This document shows positions 1-8,288 of a stretch of DNA of 64,000 nt, one piece after another (position 1 is the stretch's first letter; each line of letters opens with the position of its first letter). The DNA is from Cohnella endophytica (GTDB lineage Bacteria; Bacillota; Bacilli; Paenibacillales; Paenibacillaceae). A program made the translations under genes and the position numbers. The stretch spans positions 310,001-374,000 of the forward strand of contig NZ_RBZM01000007.1 in the NCBI RefSeq assembly GCF_003628305.1, given 5' to 3'. The notes below the pieces were generated by a model that was not told the origin of the DNA, did no database searches, and saw only the letters and a list, made by a program, of their open reading frames with translations.

Positions 1-1187
1 TTCTTGCGTTCTACGATATAGCAGAAGGCACCTAATAACAGAGCTAGTCCCACCAGAATCGAACCGACCCATGGGAGGGCTGAAAGGGTTAGGTGAGTAA
101 TGACCCATCCTCCAATGAAGGCGCCGGACGCATTGCCGAGATTACCGGCGGAATGGCTGGAAGTGGAAGCAAGCGCAGGCGCCTCCCGGGCCAGGTTCAT
201 TACTTTGACTTGCAACCCCGGGAAAACGGCGAAGGAAGCAGCTCCCCACAGGAAAATAGTCAAGACGGCAGCTGTCGGACTATGAATCGTAAAGGTGAAG
301 AGGGCAAGAATGATACATATCGTAAGGTAAAGCCCCAGTATCGAGGGCATCAGCTTCCAGTCCGCGAGCTTCCCGCCTACGATATTGCCGATGGTTACTC
401 CGCAACCGAAGAGGACTAGAATCCAAGTCACGCTGTGTTCGGCGAAACCGGTAACTTGCACAAGCAGAGGCGTAATGTAAGTAAATACGGCGAACAGCCC
501 GGCGTTACCTAGCGCTCCGATCAGAAGGTACAACAGGAGCTTTGGCTTGGCAAGAGCGGCGATCTGTTGAACGATACTCGCAGGTTTGTCTTGCCGGATT
601 CGCGGAATGAAGATGAATATGCCGATTAATGCCACGATTCCCATGATCGCGATCGCGCCGAACGAAGATCGCCAACCCATGTGTTGACCGATAAAAGTAC
701 CCAGAGGAACGCCGATAATATTCGCTATGGTTAAACCGGCCATCATAATGGATACTGCTCCGGCACGCTTGTCCGGCCGTACAAGATTGGAGGCGATGAC
801 GGCCCCGACTCCAAAGAATGTCCCATGAGTTAATGCGGTGATTAAGCGGGCGACCATCAAGATCGAATAGTTCGGGGCGACAACCGAGATCCCGTTACCG
901 AGAACAAATAAAATCATGAGCAGGCATAGCAGTTTCTTTTGAGGGATTCGATGAGTGAGGACCGTCAGTACGGGCGCCCCGATCGCCACCCCAAGGGCGT
1001 ACATGGTTATGAGCTGTCCCGCGGACGAGATACTGACGTTTAGATCCAAGGCGACATTAGGGAGAAGACCCATGATAACGAACTCGGTCATTCCGATCGC
1101 AAAGGCGCCGACTGTTAAGGAAAGAAGGGAGATGGGAAAACGTTCTTTGGCTGCGGGGGTCCTTGCCATACTTTGAGAAAATGCCAT
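1..1187 (-). CDS. MFS transporter (DHA1, YdhP/AraJ-like), C-terminus cut by window edge
   Basis: Major facilitator exporter of the DHA1 drug/arabinose-efflux type in the cytoplasmic membrane. The reading frame runs leftward from an ATG at 1187 with no stop up to base 1, giving about 395 residues. Family members are about 390-400 long, so only a few residues are missing. It opens with a short hydrophilic stretch, then the typical first helix (residues about 17-40, with GAFAIGMTEFVIMGLLP) and the GAPVLTVLTHRIPQKK loop between helices 2 and 3, followed by repeated hydrophobic segments. The nearest Shine-Dalgarno-like sequence (AGAGAGG, 1203-1209) lies about 15 bases from this ATG, which is long; Met7 (1169) would be further still. 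The substrate cannot be told from sequence. It is divergent from the acetyltransferase at 1312. Confidence 0.85.
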   Translation of the reverse strand, partial: MAFSQSMARTPAAKERFPISLLSLTVGAFAIGMTEFVIMGLLPNVALDLNVSISSAGQLITMYALGVAIGAPVLTVLTHRIPQKKLLCLLMILFVLGNGISVVAPNYSILMVARLITALTHGTFFGVGAVIASNLVRPDKRAGAVSIMMAGLTIANIIGVPLGTFIGQHMGWRSSFGAIAIMGIVALIGIFIFIPRIRQDKPASIVQQIAALAKPKLLLYLLIGALGNAGLFAVFTYITPLLVQVTGFAEHSVTWILVLFGCGVTIGNIVGGKLADWKLMPSILGLYLTICIILALFTFTIHSPTAAVLTIFLWGAASFAVFPGLQVKVMNLAREAPALASTSSHSAGNLGNASGAFIGGWVITHLTLSALPWVGSILVGLALLLGAFCYIVERK

Positions 1188-1311
1188 GATGTGAATGTCA
1201 ACCTCTCTGATGTCCGATAACGCTGGAATAAGCACCGTATTATTATATACTATCTATGTAAGATGGGCTTTCTTTCGGATATGAAAATATATTGGAAACG
1301 GCGAGGGTAAT

Positions 1312-1881
1312 ATGGATAATATAACGATTGAATGGGTGACGGACGGAAACATCGAGCAATGCAGGGAGTTATGCAATGAATTAATGGCATTCCAGAAGTC
1401 GAAGGCGACGATCGCGCCGGACATATTCGATAGGATGAATTTCGATACAAGAATGAAACGGAGCTATGAGAGCGCGTTAGAAAGTCAAGTTATCGTCGTT
1501 AAGGACAAAGGTATTCCTGTCGGATACGTTTTCTCTTCTATAGATAGAGTCGAAAATAAGAAAGTCTCCTATCCGGACTGGGCCCCCTCGAAGGATCCCG
1601 AGACGAGCAAGGGATTTTATCCGGACTGGGATGCTCTTCCCGACAAGATCGGCTGCTTAAACAACTTATATTTGCGCGATGAATATCGTGCCATGGGACT
1701 CGGCTCCAAACTATTCGCGCTGTCCATGGAGTGGCTGGAGAGTTTCCCGGACGCGGACCTCGTCTTTATCTATGTCTCTAATGGCAACGATGAGGCCTAC
1801 GATTTTTACCTCAGTCGAGGTTTCACCTTTAGCCATGACGTATTTGGCGGCTTTATTAAAGCCCTCTATAAGTATAAATAA
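1312..1881 (+). CDS. GNAT family N-acetyltransferase
   Basis: A 189-residue single-domain acetyl-CoA-dependent N-acetyltransferase, probably cytoplasmic. The acetyl-CoA pyrophosphate loop is visible near residue 125 as RAMGLGSK, preceded by the beta-strand NNLYLRDEY. The late segment with YVSNGNDEAYDFYLSRGF is the usual GNAT motif B that closes the domain. The ATG at 1312 follows a purine-rich GGCGAGGG at suitable distance. It is monocistronic: a strong terminator follows immediately. The substrate (small molecule, antibiotic or protein) cannot be assigned. It is divergent from the MFS gene and shares a roughly 120 bp promoter region with it. Confidence 0.85.
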   Translation: MDNITIEWVTDGNIEQCRELCNELMAFQKSKATIAPDIFDRMNFDTRMKRSYESALESQVIVVKDKGIPVGYVFSSIDRVENKKVSYPDWAPSKDPETSKGFYPDWDALPDKIGCLNNLYLRDEYRAMGLGSKLFALSMEWLESFPDADLVFIYVSNGNDEAYDFYLSRGFTFSHDVFGGFIKALYKYK

Positions 1882-1895
1882 GGTCATTCCCTAGA

Positions 1896-1933
1896 CAAAA
1901 CACCCTGTAGGAGTTATCCGACAGGGTGTTTTG
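1896..1933. terminator. Bidirectional terminator between acetyltransferase and MerR gene
   Basis: Perfect 13-bp inverted repeat (CAAAACACCCTGT, 1896-1908, and its complement at 1921-1933) around a 12-base loop. A-rich and T-rich outer arms let it work on both strands, ending the + gene at 1881 and the - gene ending at 1944. Confidence 0.85.
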
Positions 1934-1943
1934 CGTGAAGAAA

Positions 1944-2843
1944 CTATCCCTTATGAACCGCGCATTGATACCAATCTTCCCAATCGCCGTCATCCGGGTA
2001 ATAAATATTCGGATTCGGAAGCGGCCTTTTCCCCGTCGCAAAAGCCGGTCCTCCGAGAACGAATCCCAGATGGGGCATCTCCAGAAGGGTGGTTTCAATC
2101 CAATCCGTTAAGGCCTCGAGGTGCTGGGAGTCGGTAACCGATACCGTGACGAACGAGATCTTCTTCATCCCGATGAGCTGCGGCAATCCGTCAAGAGGGG
2201 TACTCGGTCCGAGGTAGATCACATCGACGCCTTTTTTCTTCAAGAAGATACAGAAGTGCATGAGACCGATCTGGTGATATTCTCCTTCGGGGCAGAAGGC
2301 AAGCATTCGCGGAAGCCGATCATCGATCGGAAGAACTCTAAAAAACTGGGAGAATCGCTGAATGATCAATTGGGATGCAAAATGCTCCTGGAGCACCGAG
2401 AGTTTACCGCACTCCCATTCGGCGCCTATTCGGTACATAGCGGGCATGAGAATATGGCTAAATACGATCTCGAAATCATACAAAGAGAAGGCGAGGTCAA
2501 TGATCTCGTTAGCCTTCAAGGTGTTATAGGAGATCAACTGCTCGTACAGTCTGTCTATCATATCCTCATGCGCTCTACCGGCAGTAAAGCTTGTAACAGT
2601 TTTCTTTCCCGCATTCTCCTTGGATGTCGAATGCCTGAGCATCCGAACGGCCTCGCTAATCTTAACCCCGTTCTGTTCGATCTGCTGCTTCAGGAATTTG
2701 AGTTTGTTAATGTCGTCCTCGCTAAAAAAGCGATGGCCGCCTTCGCTGCGATGAGGGGCAATGATGCGGTATCGGTTCTCCCAAGCCCGAATCGTGACTA
2801 CGGGAATGCCGAGAATGTCCGAAACCTTTTTAATGCTGTACAT
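1944..2843 (-). CDS. MerR-type regulator with cobalamin-binding domains (CarH-like B12 photoreceptor)
   Basis: A 299-residue regulator built like CarH: MerR winged helix (residues 1-70, starting YSIKKVSDILGIPVVTIRAWENRY), a helical cap domain (about 90-170) and a Rossmann cobalamin-binding domain (about 175-290). Two CarH hallmarks are intact: the W-x9-EH cap motif (W143, E153, H154) and the ExHxxG lower-ligand motif (E188, H190, G193). In known CarH proteins adenosylcobalamin assembles a DNA-binding tetramer, and light breaks the Co-C bond and releases DNA. By family this one is inferred to repress in the dark. The start at 2843 is preceded by AAGGGGG. It is divergent from the PAS chemoreceptor at 2991, the most obvious target besides itself. 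No carotenoid genes lie nearby. Cobalamin binding is a motif-based prediction. Confidence 0.85.
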   Translation of the reverse strand: MYSIKKVSDILGIPVVTIRAWENRYRIIAPHRSEGGHRFFSEDDINKLKFLKQQIEQNGVKISEAVRMLRHSTSKENAGKKTVTSFTAGRAHEDMIDRLYEQLISYNTLKANEIIDLAFSLYDFEIVFSHILMPAMYRIGAEWECGKLSVLQEHFASQLIIQRFSQFFRVLPIDDRLPRMLAFCPEGEYHQIGLMHFCIFLKKKGVDVIYLGPSTPLDGLPQLIGMKKISFVTVSVTDSQHLEALTDWIETTLLEMPHLGFVLGGPAFATGKRPLPNPNIYYPDDGDWEDWYQCAVHKG

Positions 2844-2863
2844 GTCGTTTCCCCCTTAACGCC

Positions 2864-2891
2864 ATTATACCTAAACTATACGGTATGACTA
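2864..2891 (-). promoter_or_regulatory. Putative sigma-A promoter of the MerR/B12 gene
   Basis: On the minus strand a perfect TATAAT (2869 down to 2864) lies 20 bases upstream of the ATG. A weak -35 (TAGTCA, 2891-2886) sits 16 bases further up. The -10 is convincing, the -35 is not, which suits a regulated promoter. Confidence 0.5.
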
Positions 2892-2903
2892 TCCTGAATT
2901 TCC

Positions 2904-2960
2904 TTGCATATTTTGTATAGACTTTGTACAATCTTTGGTGAATGCTATACATAATTTACA
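2904..2960 (+). promoter_or_regulatory. Promoter of the PAS chemoreceptor with clustered TnnACA (CarH-type) motifs
   Basis: TTGCAT (2904-2909) and TACAAT (2927-2932) are separated by 17 bases and form a good sigma-A promoter. Inside it TTGTATA (2913) and TTGTACA (2924) repeat with an 11-bp period, and exact TnnACA matches stand at 2925, 2946 and 2955. Thermus CarH recognises 11-bp direct repeats of nTnnACAn that overlap the -35 region. The match is suggestive, but only two units are in 11-bp register. Confidence 0.5.
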
Positions 2961-2990
2961 CACAAAATGGATATAGAGGGAGATTTATAA

Positions 2991-3920
2991 ATGCAGGCGG
3001 AACAAATAAGAACTTATTCGACTACCCAAGTCCTCAATCAGGGCGAAGTTCTTACGGCTATCGAGCAGTCGCTCGCGATGATCGAATTCGATGCTCATGG
3101 ATGCGTGTTATGGGTCAACGATCATTTCGCGAACGCGATGGGTTACCGCATCGAAGAGATGCCGGGTATGTTGCATAGGCAGTTCTGCGATGAGAAATAT
3201 GCGAGCGGCGAGGAGTACAAGAAGCTTTGGGAAGGGTTGCGCAGCGGCAAGGCGTTCCAGGATAAAATATCGAGAATTACCAAGGATGGCCGTTCCATTC
3301 GGCTTGAAGCTACCTATATGCCGGTTCTGGACGGAGAGGGTCGCGTGCATTCCATCCTTAAGATCGCTACGGATATTAACGCTCGCGAACAAGCCACCGA
3401 TAAGATCACGGGGGAATTGCTGCAGATGTCCGAGCAACTGCTCAATCGTGCGAAGGAAGGAATCGCTCGCAGCCACGAGGTCGAATTCGCCATTCGGAAA
3501 GTGGTTGAAGGGGCCAACGAGAACATAACCGTTCTTGGGCTGCTTGAACGTCAAACCGACCTGATTCGCGGCATGGTTCAGACGATTCGCGACGTTGCGT
3601 CGCAGACCAGCCTTCTGGCTCTGAACGCGGCGATCGAAGCCGCGCATGCGGGCGAGCACGGACGCGGCTTTAACGTGGTCGCGGGAGAAGTTCGCAAGCT
3701 GGCCGGACAAGTTCAAGACGCGACTAAGGAAGTGAACGGCTACGTCGAGGGAATCGTCGCCCAGGTACAAGAGATTTCCAGGGGGACGAGAAATTCGCAG
3801 GCCGTGGTGACCGAGAGCCAGCAGCGAATTCAATTGGCGGTCAATGAATTCTTAAGTATCGAAGAAGCCGCGCTCCAACTGGATACTCAGGCCAAGGAGC
3901 TTAAAGAGGCGATGCAATAA
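2991..3920 (+). CDS. Soluble PAS-domain chemoreceptor (methyl-accepting type)
   Basis: A 309-residue cytoplasmic chemotaxis transducer with no membrane segment. A PAS domain spans residues about 22-133 (MIEFDAHGCVLWVNDHFANAMGY opens it, LKIATDINARE closes it). It is followed by a shortened MCP signalling hairpin. The conserved tip that contacts CheA/CheW is at about 201-223 ([21 protein letters not shown]), followed by GRGFNVVAGEVRKLA. The helical arms are much shorter than in membrane MCPs, as in other PAS-MCP proteins of Bacillota. The PAS ligand (haem, flavin or other) is not evident. The ATG at 2991 follows GGGAG. It is divergent from the B12-type regulator, which may control it. Confidence 0.88.
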   Translation: MQAEQIRTYSTTQVLNQGEVLTAIEQSLAMIEFDAHGCVLWVNDHFANAMGYRIEEMPGMLHRQFCDEKYASGEEYKKLWEGLRSGKAFQDKISRITKDGRSIRLEATYMPVLDGEGRVHSILKIATDINAREQATDKITGELLQMSEQLLNRAKEGIARSHEVEFAIRKVVEGANENITVLGLLERQTDLIRGMVQTIRDVASQTSLLALNAAIEAAHAGEHGRGFNVVAGEVRKLAGQVQDATKEVNGYVEGIVAQVQEISRGTRNSQAVVTESQQRIQLAVNEFLSIEEAALQLDTQAKELKEAMQ

Positions 3921-3955
3921 TATAGCTTTATGAACGGTCCCATACATCGCAACTT

Positions 3956-3988
3956 ACAGCCCTAGCAAGTCGGGGCTGTTTTTTATTT
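3956..3988 (+). terminator. Rho-independent terminator after PAS chemoreceptor
   Basis: Stem ACAGCCC (3956-3962) pairs with GGGCTGT (3973-3979), followed by a T-rich run. Confidence 0.85.
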
Positions 3989-4065
3989 TGTATTTGCTGC
4001 GTGGATAATCCATTAGAGTAATTCTCACAATAGGCATATGCCTTTACCAATGAAAGGGGATTTGC

Positions 4066-4815
4066 TTGAGAAAAACTCTACTGTATTTCGTTATGCTTGC
4101 GTTACTTGTCCCTGTTCATCTTCATAGTTATGCGGCCGGACTTGCAGCGCCGCCTCCATCGCCGGGAATAAAGGTGGAGCCGAACAAAACCGCCCTGGTG
4201 ATCACGGATCCGCAAAACGACTTTTTGAGCCCGAAAGGCGTAGCATGGAATCTCGTAAAAGACAGCGTAGCCGAAAACCATACGATCGAGAACATCGAGT
4301 TGCTGTTAAAAACGGCAAAGGATAAGAAGTTCAAAGTGTTTATCTCGCCGCATTACTATTATCCGTATGACCAAACCTGGTTGTTCGGGGGAGCCATGGA
4401 GCATCTGATGCACGACATCAAAATGTATCAACGCAAAGGACCGTTATCGCTAGAAGGTTTCCGAGGTTCGGGAGCCGATTTTCTGGAAAGGTATAAACCC
4501 TATATTGAAGACGGTCAAACGATCATCGTAAGCCCGCATAAAATTTTCGGGCCCGAAGCCAATGATTTGGGTTTGCAGATGAGAAAGCAAGGGATCAGTA
4601 GCGTCATTCTTGCGGGCATGTCCGGGAACTTATGCGTTGAATCGCATATGCGCGAACTAATCGAGCAGGGATTCGAAGTCGCCGTCGTTCACGATGCCAC
4701 GGGCTCCGCCCGCATGAAAGGTTTGGACGGGGATCAGGCCGCAAAAGTAAATTTCCGGATGATTGCCAGCGCTTCTTGGTCCACGGCCGAGACGATCGAT
4801 AAAATGAAGAAATAA
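4066..4815 (+). CDS. Exported isochorismatase-family cysteine hydrolase
   Basis: A 249-residue protein of the isochorismatase/nicotinamidase fold with an N-terminal Sec signal peptide (residues 1-24, cleavage likely near SYAAG). The catalytic triad of the family is present: D48 (VITDPQNDF), K159 (SPHKIFGP) and C190 (SGNLCVESH). Members hydrolyse amides or enol ethers and are normally cytosolic, so export is odd. The start is TTG at 4066, chosen because AAAGGGGA ends 5 bases upstream and the signal peptide begins there. It is monocistronic between two terminators. The substrate is unknown; a secreted amidase acting on small amides is possible. Confidence 0.82.
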   Translation: MRKTLLYFVMLALLVPVHLHSYAAGLAAPPPSPGIKVEPNKTALVITDPQNDFLSPKGVAWNLVKDSVAENHTIENIELLLKTAKDKKFKVFISPHYYYPYDQTWLFGGAMEHLMHDIKMYQRKGPLSLEGFRGSGADFLERYKPYIEDGQTIIVSPHKIFGPEANDLGLQMRKQGISSVILAGMSGNLCVESHMRELIEQGFEVAVVHDATGSARMKGLDGDQAAKVNFRMIASASWSTAETIDKMKK

Positions 4816-4820
4816 TCTTA

Positions 4821-4848
4821 GGCCACCCGCCGATTGGGTGGCCTTTTG
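4821..4848 (+). terminator. Rho-independent terminator
   Basis: GGCCACCC (4821-4828) pairs with GGGTGGCC (4836-4843), followed by TTTTG. It ends the exported hydrolase transcript. Confidence 0.85.
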
Positions 4849-5001
4849 TCACAATCCTAGCCTTATAGGTCATCAACTTAGTAGTTATTTTCGAGAAAAC
4901 ATATCTAAAATGGAATGGATGAGCGATTCTTTGGCTCCCTACGCGGGAAGGAGGACGAGTGAGTTTACCATTCAAAAATCTAAAATAACGGAGGTAATCA
5001 C

Positions 5002-8000
5002 ATGTTAAAACAGGTAAAGGTCAACAGGTTCTTGGCTTATTTGCTCGTACTGTCCATACTGGCGCTTCAAGTCTCTTTCACGGCCGTCGTATCGGCCGCA
5101 TCTCAGACTTACGAGGCCGAATCCGCAGTTCGTTCAGGCGGAGCCGTAGTCGCTTCCGATCATACGGGGTACTCCGGAACAGGTTTTGTGGGCGGGTATG
5201 TGGACGCGAATAAAGGAAGCGCTTCGACCGCGTTTTCTGTAAGCGCTTCCTCCGCAGGCAGCTATACAACCGTATTAAGATACGCGAACGGTACCGGCGC
5301 AACCCAAACGTTAAGTCTATACGTTAACGGAACGAAACTGAAACAGATCTCGCTTCCGGCGACCGCAGACTGGAATACCTGGGCCACGGAGACGGAGACC
5401 GTCGCATTAAATTCAGGCAGCAATACGATAACTTACAAATTCGATACTACGGATACGGGAAACGTAAATCTGGATAAGATTACTCTGGACATATCCTTAG
5501 GTACGAATCTGGCATTGAGTAAAGCAATAAGCGCGAACAATACGTATTCCGGCTTCCCTGCCGCCAATGCGGTTGACGGTAATGCTTCAAGCTATTATGA
5601 AGGCGCGGCTAATTCTTATCCCAATACGCTGACCGTAGATCTTGGAAGCGCGCAAAATATCGGAACCGTAGTCCTTAAGCTTCCTGCTTCTTGGGGATCG
5701 AGAACTCAGACGCTCTCCGTATTGGGAAGTACCAATAACACGACCTACAATACGCTTATTGCTTCGCAGGCCTATACGTTTAATCCAACCTCCGATAATA
5801 CGGTCACCCTTACGTTTACGGCGGCCTCCGCAAGGTACGTAAGAGTGAATGTCACGGCCAATACCGGTTCGACTGCAGGTCAGGTAGCCGAATTCGAAGT
5901 ATACGGTTCCGGCACGGCTACTCCTACACCAACGCCGACGCCAACCCCAACCCCAACGCCGACACCGACACCGACACCAACCCCAACGCCGACACCGACA
6001 CCGGCAGGAACCTATGAGGCTGAAGCAGCAACGTTAGCTGGAGGCGCTGTCGTTGCTAACGATCACGCCGGCTATAGCGGAACGGGCTTTGTCGGCGGAT
6101 TTACGGATACCAACAAGGGGAACGCCTCCGCGAAATTTAACGTAAGCGTAGCCGCCGCGAATAACTATTACGTAACTTTAAGGTATGCCAACGGTTCTAC
6201 CGCAACGCAAACGCTAAGCCTATACGTGAATGGAACAAAAGTAAACCAGACTTCGCTTATCGCGACTTCGAATTGGGACACTTGGACGACTAAGGTGGAT
6301 ACGGTAGCCTTAAATGCCGGCAGTAATACGATTATGTACAAATACGACACGACGGACACCGGGAACGTAAATCTGGACAAAATCGATCTGGCGCCGGTCC
6401 CCGCGCCAACGCCAACTCCGGCGCCGACGCCGACGCCATCCCCGGGATCTTATGGAGCAACGATGCCTTATGACACTTATGAAGCAGAAGACGTAACCTA
6501 TACGGGTACAATCGTCGGCCCTTCCACTACGGCCGGGAACTTAGCTTCGGAAGCTTCGGGGAGAAAAGCGGTAAAGCTGACGGCCGCGGGACAATATGTT
6601 CAATTTACTTTGGCTAAAGCCGCGCAAGGCGTAACGATTAGATATTCCATACCGGATAACGCCGCCGGTACGGGAATCGATTCGGCAATCAGCATGTATA
6701 TCGGCGGAACGTTGTACAAAGATATTAATCTAACGTCCAAATACAGTTGGAATTATGGGGAATGGGGCACGGAAGGCGATCAAATTCGCTGGTCCAACAA
6801 CCCGAACGCCGTCTCTACGACTCCGCATCGCATGTACGATGAAGTGTCGGTCGTTCTCGATAAGCAGTATGCCGCCGGAACGGTCATCAAGCTTCAAAGA
6901 AATGCTTCTAACCTTAATTTTAGTTCAACGGCAAGCGTTACCGTCGATTTAATCGAAACGGAAACCATCCCCGCAGCTTTAACGATGCCGGCCAACTATG
7001 TTTCCATAACAAGCTATGGCGCGGTAGCTAACGATGGCATCGATGATACGACTGCCATTAACAATGCGATAAATGCGGTTAAAAATTCCGGCGGAACGTA
7101 TAAAGGCGTATGGATTCCCGCAGGCACCTTTAACTTAAACAATGGGAATAGAGGCGCCGGTTACGATGGAAGCGGGACTAGACTTTATCTGGATAGCGGC
7201 GTATCCATGAAAGGCGCGGGCATTTGGTATTCGACGCTATCGGGTAACTATGCGGGCATTTATTTGAGAGGCGGGAACGTGACCCTGTCCGACTTCAAGA
7301 TAAGCGCGAACGATCTGATCAGAGACGATTACAATGGCGTATCCGGCGTTGAGGGCAACGGAACCAACTCGACCTTGTCCAACCTTTGGATCGAGCATGC
7401 CAAAGTCGGCTTCTGGCTGACCAATCAGACGAATGCCGCAACGATATCTGGAACTAGAGTAAGGAACGTATGGGCGGATGGAATAAACCTCCACTACGGT
7501 ACTACCAATACGACGGTGACCAATAACTCCATTCGCAACAGCGGCGACGACGGTTTGGCCATGTGGTCGGACACTTATCTGGATACGAATAATACGTTCA
7601 GCTACAATACGGTACAAATTCCTACGCTCGCGAATAACATCGCAATCTACGGAGGTAAAGACAACAAGGTTATTGGGAACCTGCTCACGGATACCGTACT
7701 AAGCGGTTCGGGGATTTCCTTCGGAACCAACTTTAATCCTCCATCGATGACGGGCACCTTGACGGTGCAAAATAACATGCTTCTAAGAGCAGGTTCCGCC
7801 CATCGGGATTACGGCTATCAGATCGGCGCGATTTGGGCTTATTGGTTAGCTAACAACGGCAAAGCTCAGAACCTTGCCGTAACGGTATCGGGCAATACCA
7901 TTCAAGACAGCACCTATTCGGGCATCTTTATCGAAGAGCCGGCACCCGGCATATCGGTCACCTATGCATCCAATTCCATTATTAATGCCGGAACCTATGG

Positions 8001-8130
8001 GGTATACGTTAGAGGAACGGCAACCGGAAGTTCAATCTTTAATAACAATACGGTGACAGGTGCGCCGTCGGGCAAGTTCTTGAACGCTTCGCCTAACTTT
8101 ACGACTTCAGGTGCGGGTAACAATTGGTAG
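5002..8130 (+). CDS. Secreted multidomain GH87 alpha-1,3-glucanase (mutanase)
   Basis: A 1042-residue extracellular enzyme. Order: signal peptide (1-34), CBM6/35-like module (about 36-166), F5/8-type discoidin module (about 168-302), Thr-Pro linker (307-334), a second CBM6/35-like module close in sequence to the first (335-465), a Pro-rich linker, a GH87-type beta-sandwich (about 480-665) and a right-handed beta-helix catalytic domain (about 668-1042). The catalytic aspartates of characterised GH87 enzymes (spaced 0, +23, +24) are matched exactly by D826 (WADGIN) and D849-D850 (SGDDGLAMWSD). The architecture resembles Agl-KA of Bacillus circulans and Paenibacillus mutanases. Expected to cut alpha-1,3-glucan of fungal walls or mutan. 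ATG follows GGAGG; monocistronic. Confidence 0.92.
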   Translation: MLKQVKVNRFLAYLLVLSILALQVSFTAVVSAASQTYEAESAVRSGGAVVASDHTGYSGTGFVGGYVDANKGSASTAFSVSASSAGSYTTVLRYANGTGATQTLSLYVNGTKLKQISLPATADWNTWATETETVALNSGSNTITYKFDTTDTGNVNLDKITLDISLGTNLALSKAISANNTYSGFPAANAVDGNASSYYEGAANSYPNTLTVDLGSAQNIGTVVLKLPASWGSRTQTLSVLGSTNNTTYNTLIASQAYTFNPTSDNTVTLTFTAASARYVRVNVTANTGSTAGQVAEFEVYGSGTATPTPTPTPTPTPTPTPTPTPTPTPTPTPAGTYEAEAATLAGGAVVANDHAGYSGTGFVGGFTDTNKGNASAKFNVSVAAANNYYVTLRYANGSTATQTLSLYVNGTKVNQTSLIATSNWDTWTTKVDTVALNAGSNTIMYKYDTTDTGNVNLDKIDLAPVPAPTPTPAPTPTPSPGSYGATMPYDTYEAEDVTYTGTIVGPSTTAGNLASEASGRKAVKLTAAGQYVQFTLAKAAQGVTIRYSIPDNAAGTGIDSAISMYIGGTLYKDINLTSKYSWNYGEWGTEGDQIRWSNNPNAVSTTPHRMYDEVSVVLDKQYAAGTVIKLQRNASNLNFSSTASVTVDLIETETIPAALTMPANYVSITSYGAVANDGIDDTTAINNAINAVKNSGGTYKGVWIPAGTFNLNNGNRGAGYDGSGTRLYLDSGVSMKGAGIWYSTLSGNYAGIYLRGGNVTLSDFKISANDLIRDDYNGVSGVEGNGTNSTLSNLWIEHAKVGFWLTNQTNAATISGTRVRNVWADGINLHYGTTNTTVTNNSIRNSGDDGLAMWSDTYLDTNNTFSYNTVQIPTLANNIAIYGGKDNKVIGNLLTDTVLSGSGISFGTNFNPPSMTGTLTVQNNMLLRAGSAHRDYGYQIGAIWAYWLANNGKAQNLAVTVSGNTIQDSTYSGIFIEEPAPGISVTYASNSIINAGTYGVYVRGTATGSSIFNNNTVTGAPSGKFLNASPNFTTSGAGNNW
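5920..6003 (+). repeat. In-frame Thr-Pro linker repeat of the GH87 gene
   Basis: About 14 tandem 6-bp units of the form ACN-CCN, coding for an uninterrupted Thr-Pro linker. Third bases vary between units, so it is less slippage-prone than a pure microsatellite. Unit gain or loss would keep the frame. Confidence 0.9.
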
Positions 8131-8151
8131 ACGCAACAACGCGAATAAGAA

Positions 8152-8201
8152 GGAGCCGCCCTCTAATGAGCTTAATCATTAGACTGGGCGGCTCCTTTTT
8201 C
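8152..8201 (+). terminator. Strong terminator after GH87 gene
   Basis: GGAGCCGCCC (8152-8161) pairs with GGGCGGCTCC (8186-8195). An inner TCTAATGA/TCATTAGA stem extends it, and a run of T follows. Confidence 0.9.
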
Positions 8202-8288
8202 CAAGACGCCTTAATAATTTGCAGGAATTGGAAGGTGGCGAGAGAATACGTATAGGGATCTATTTTAGCCGATAAGGAGTTTATTATC

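Noticed and set aside
2121-2888. A 255-codon plus-strand frame opposite the MerR/B12 gene
   Set aside because: Shadow of the minus-strand gene, which has intact HTH and cobalamin motifs. The plus frame has no domain.
4849-5001. c-di-GMP (GEMM) riboswitch ahead of the GH87 gene
   Set aside because: I looked for the conserved GEMM core and tetraloop and did not find them. The region holds only a plain leader with a GGAGG ribosome site.
5920-6003. Thr-Pro repeat as a phase-variation switch
   Set aside because: Units are 6 bp, so slippage keeps the reading frame. It can change linker length but not turn the gene off.
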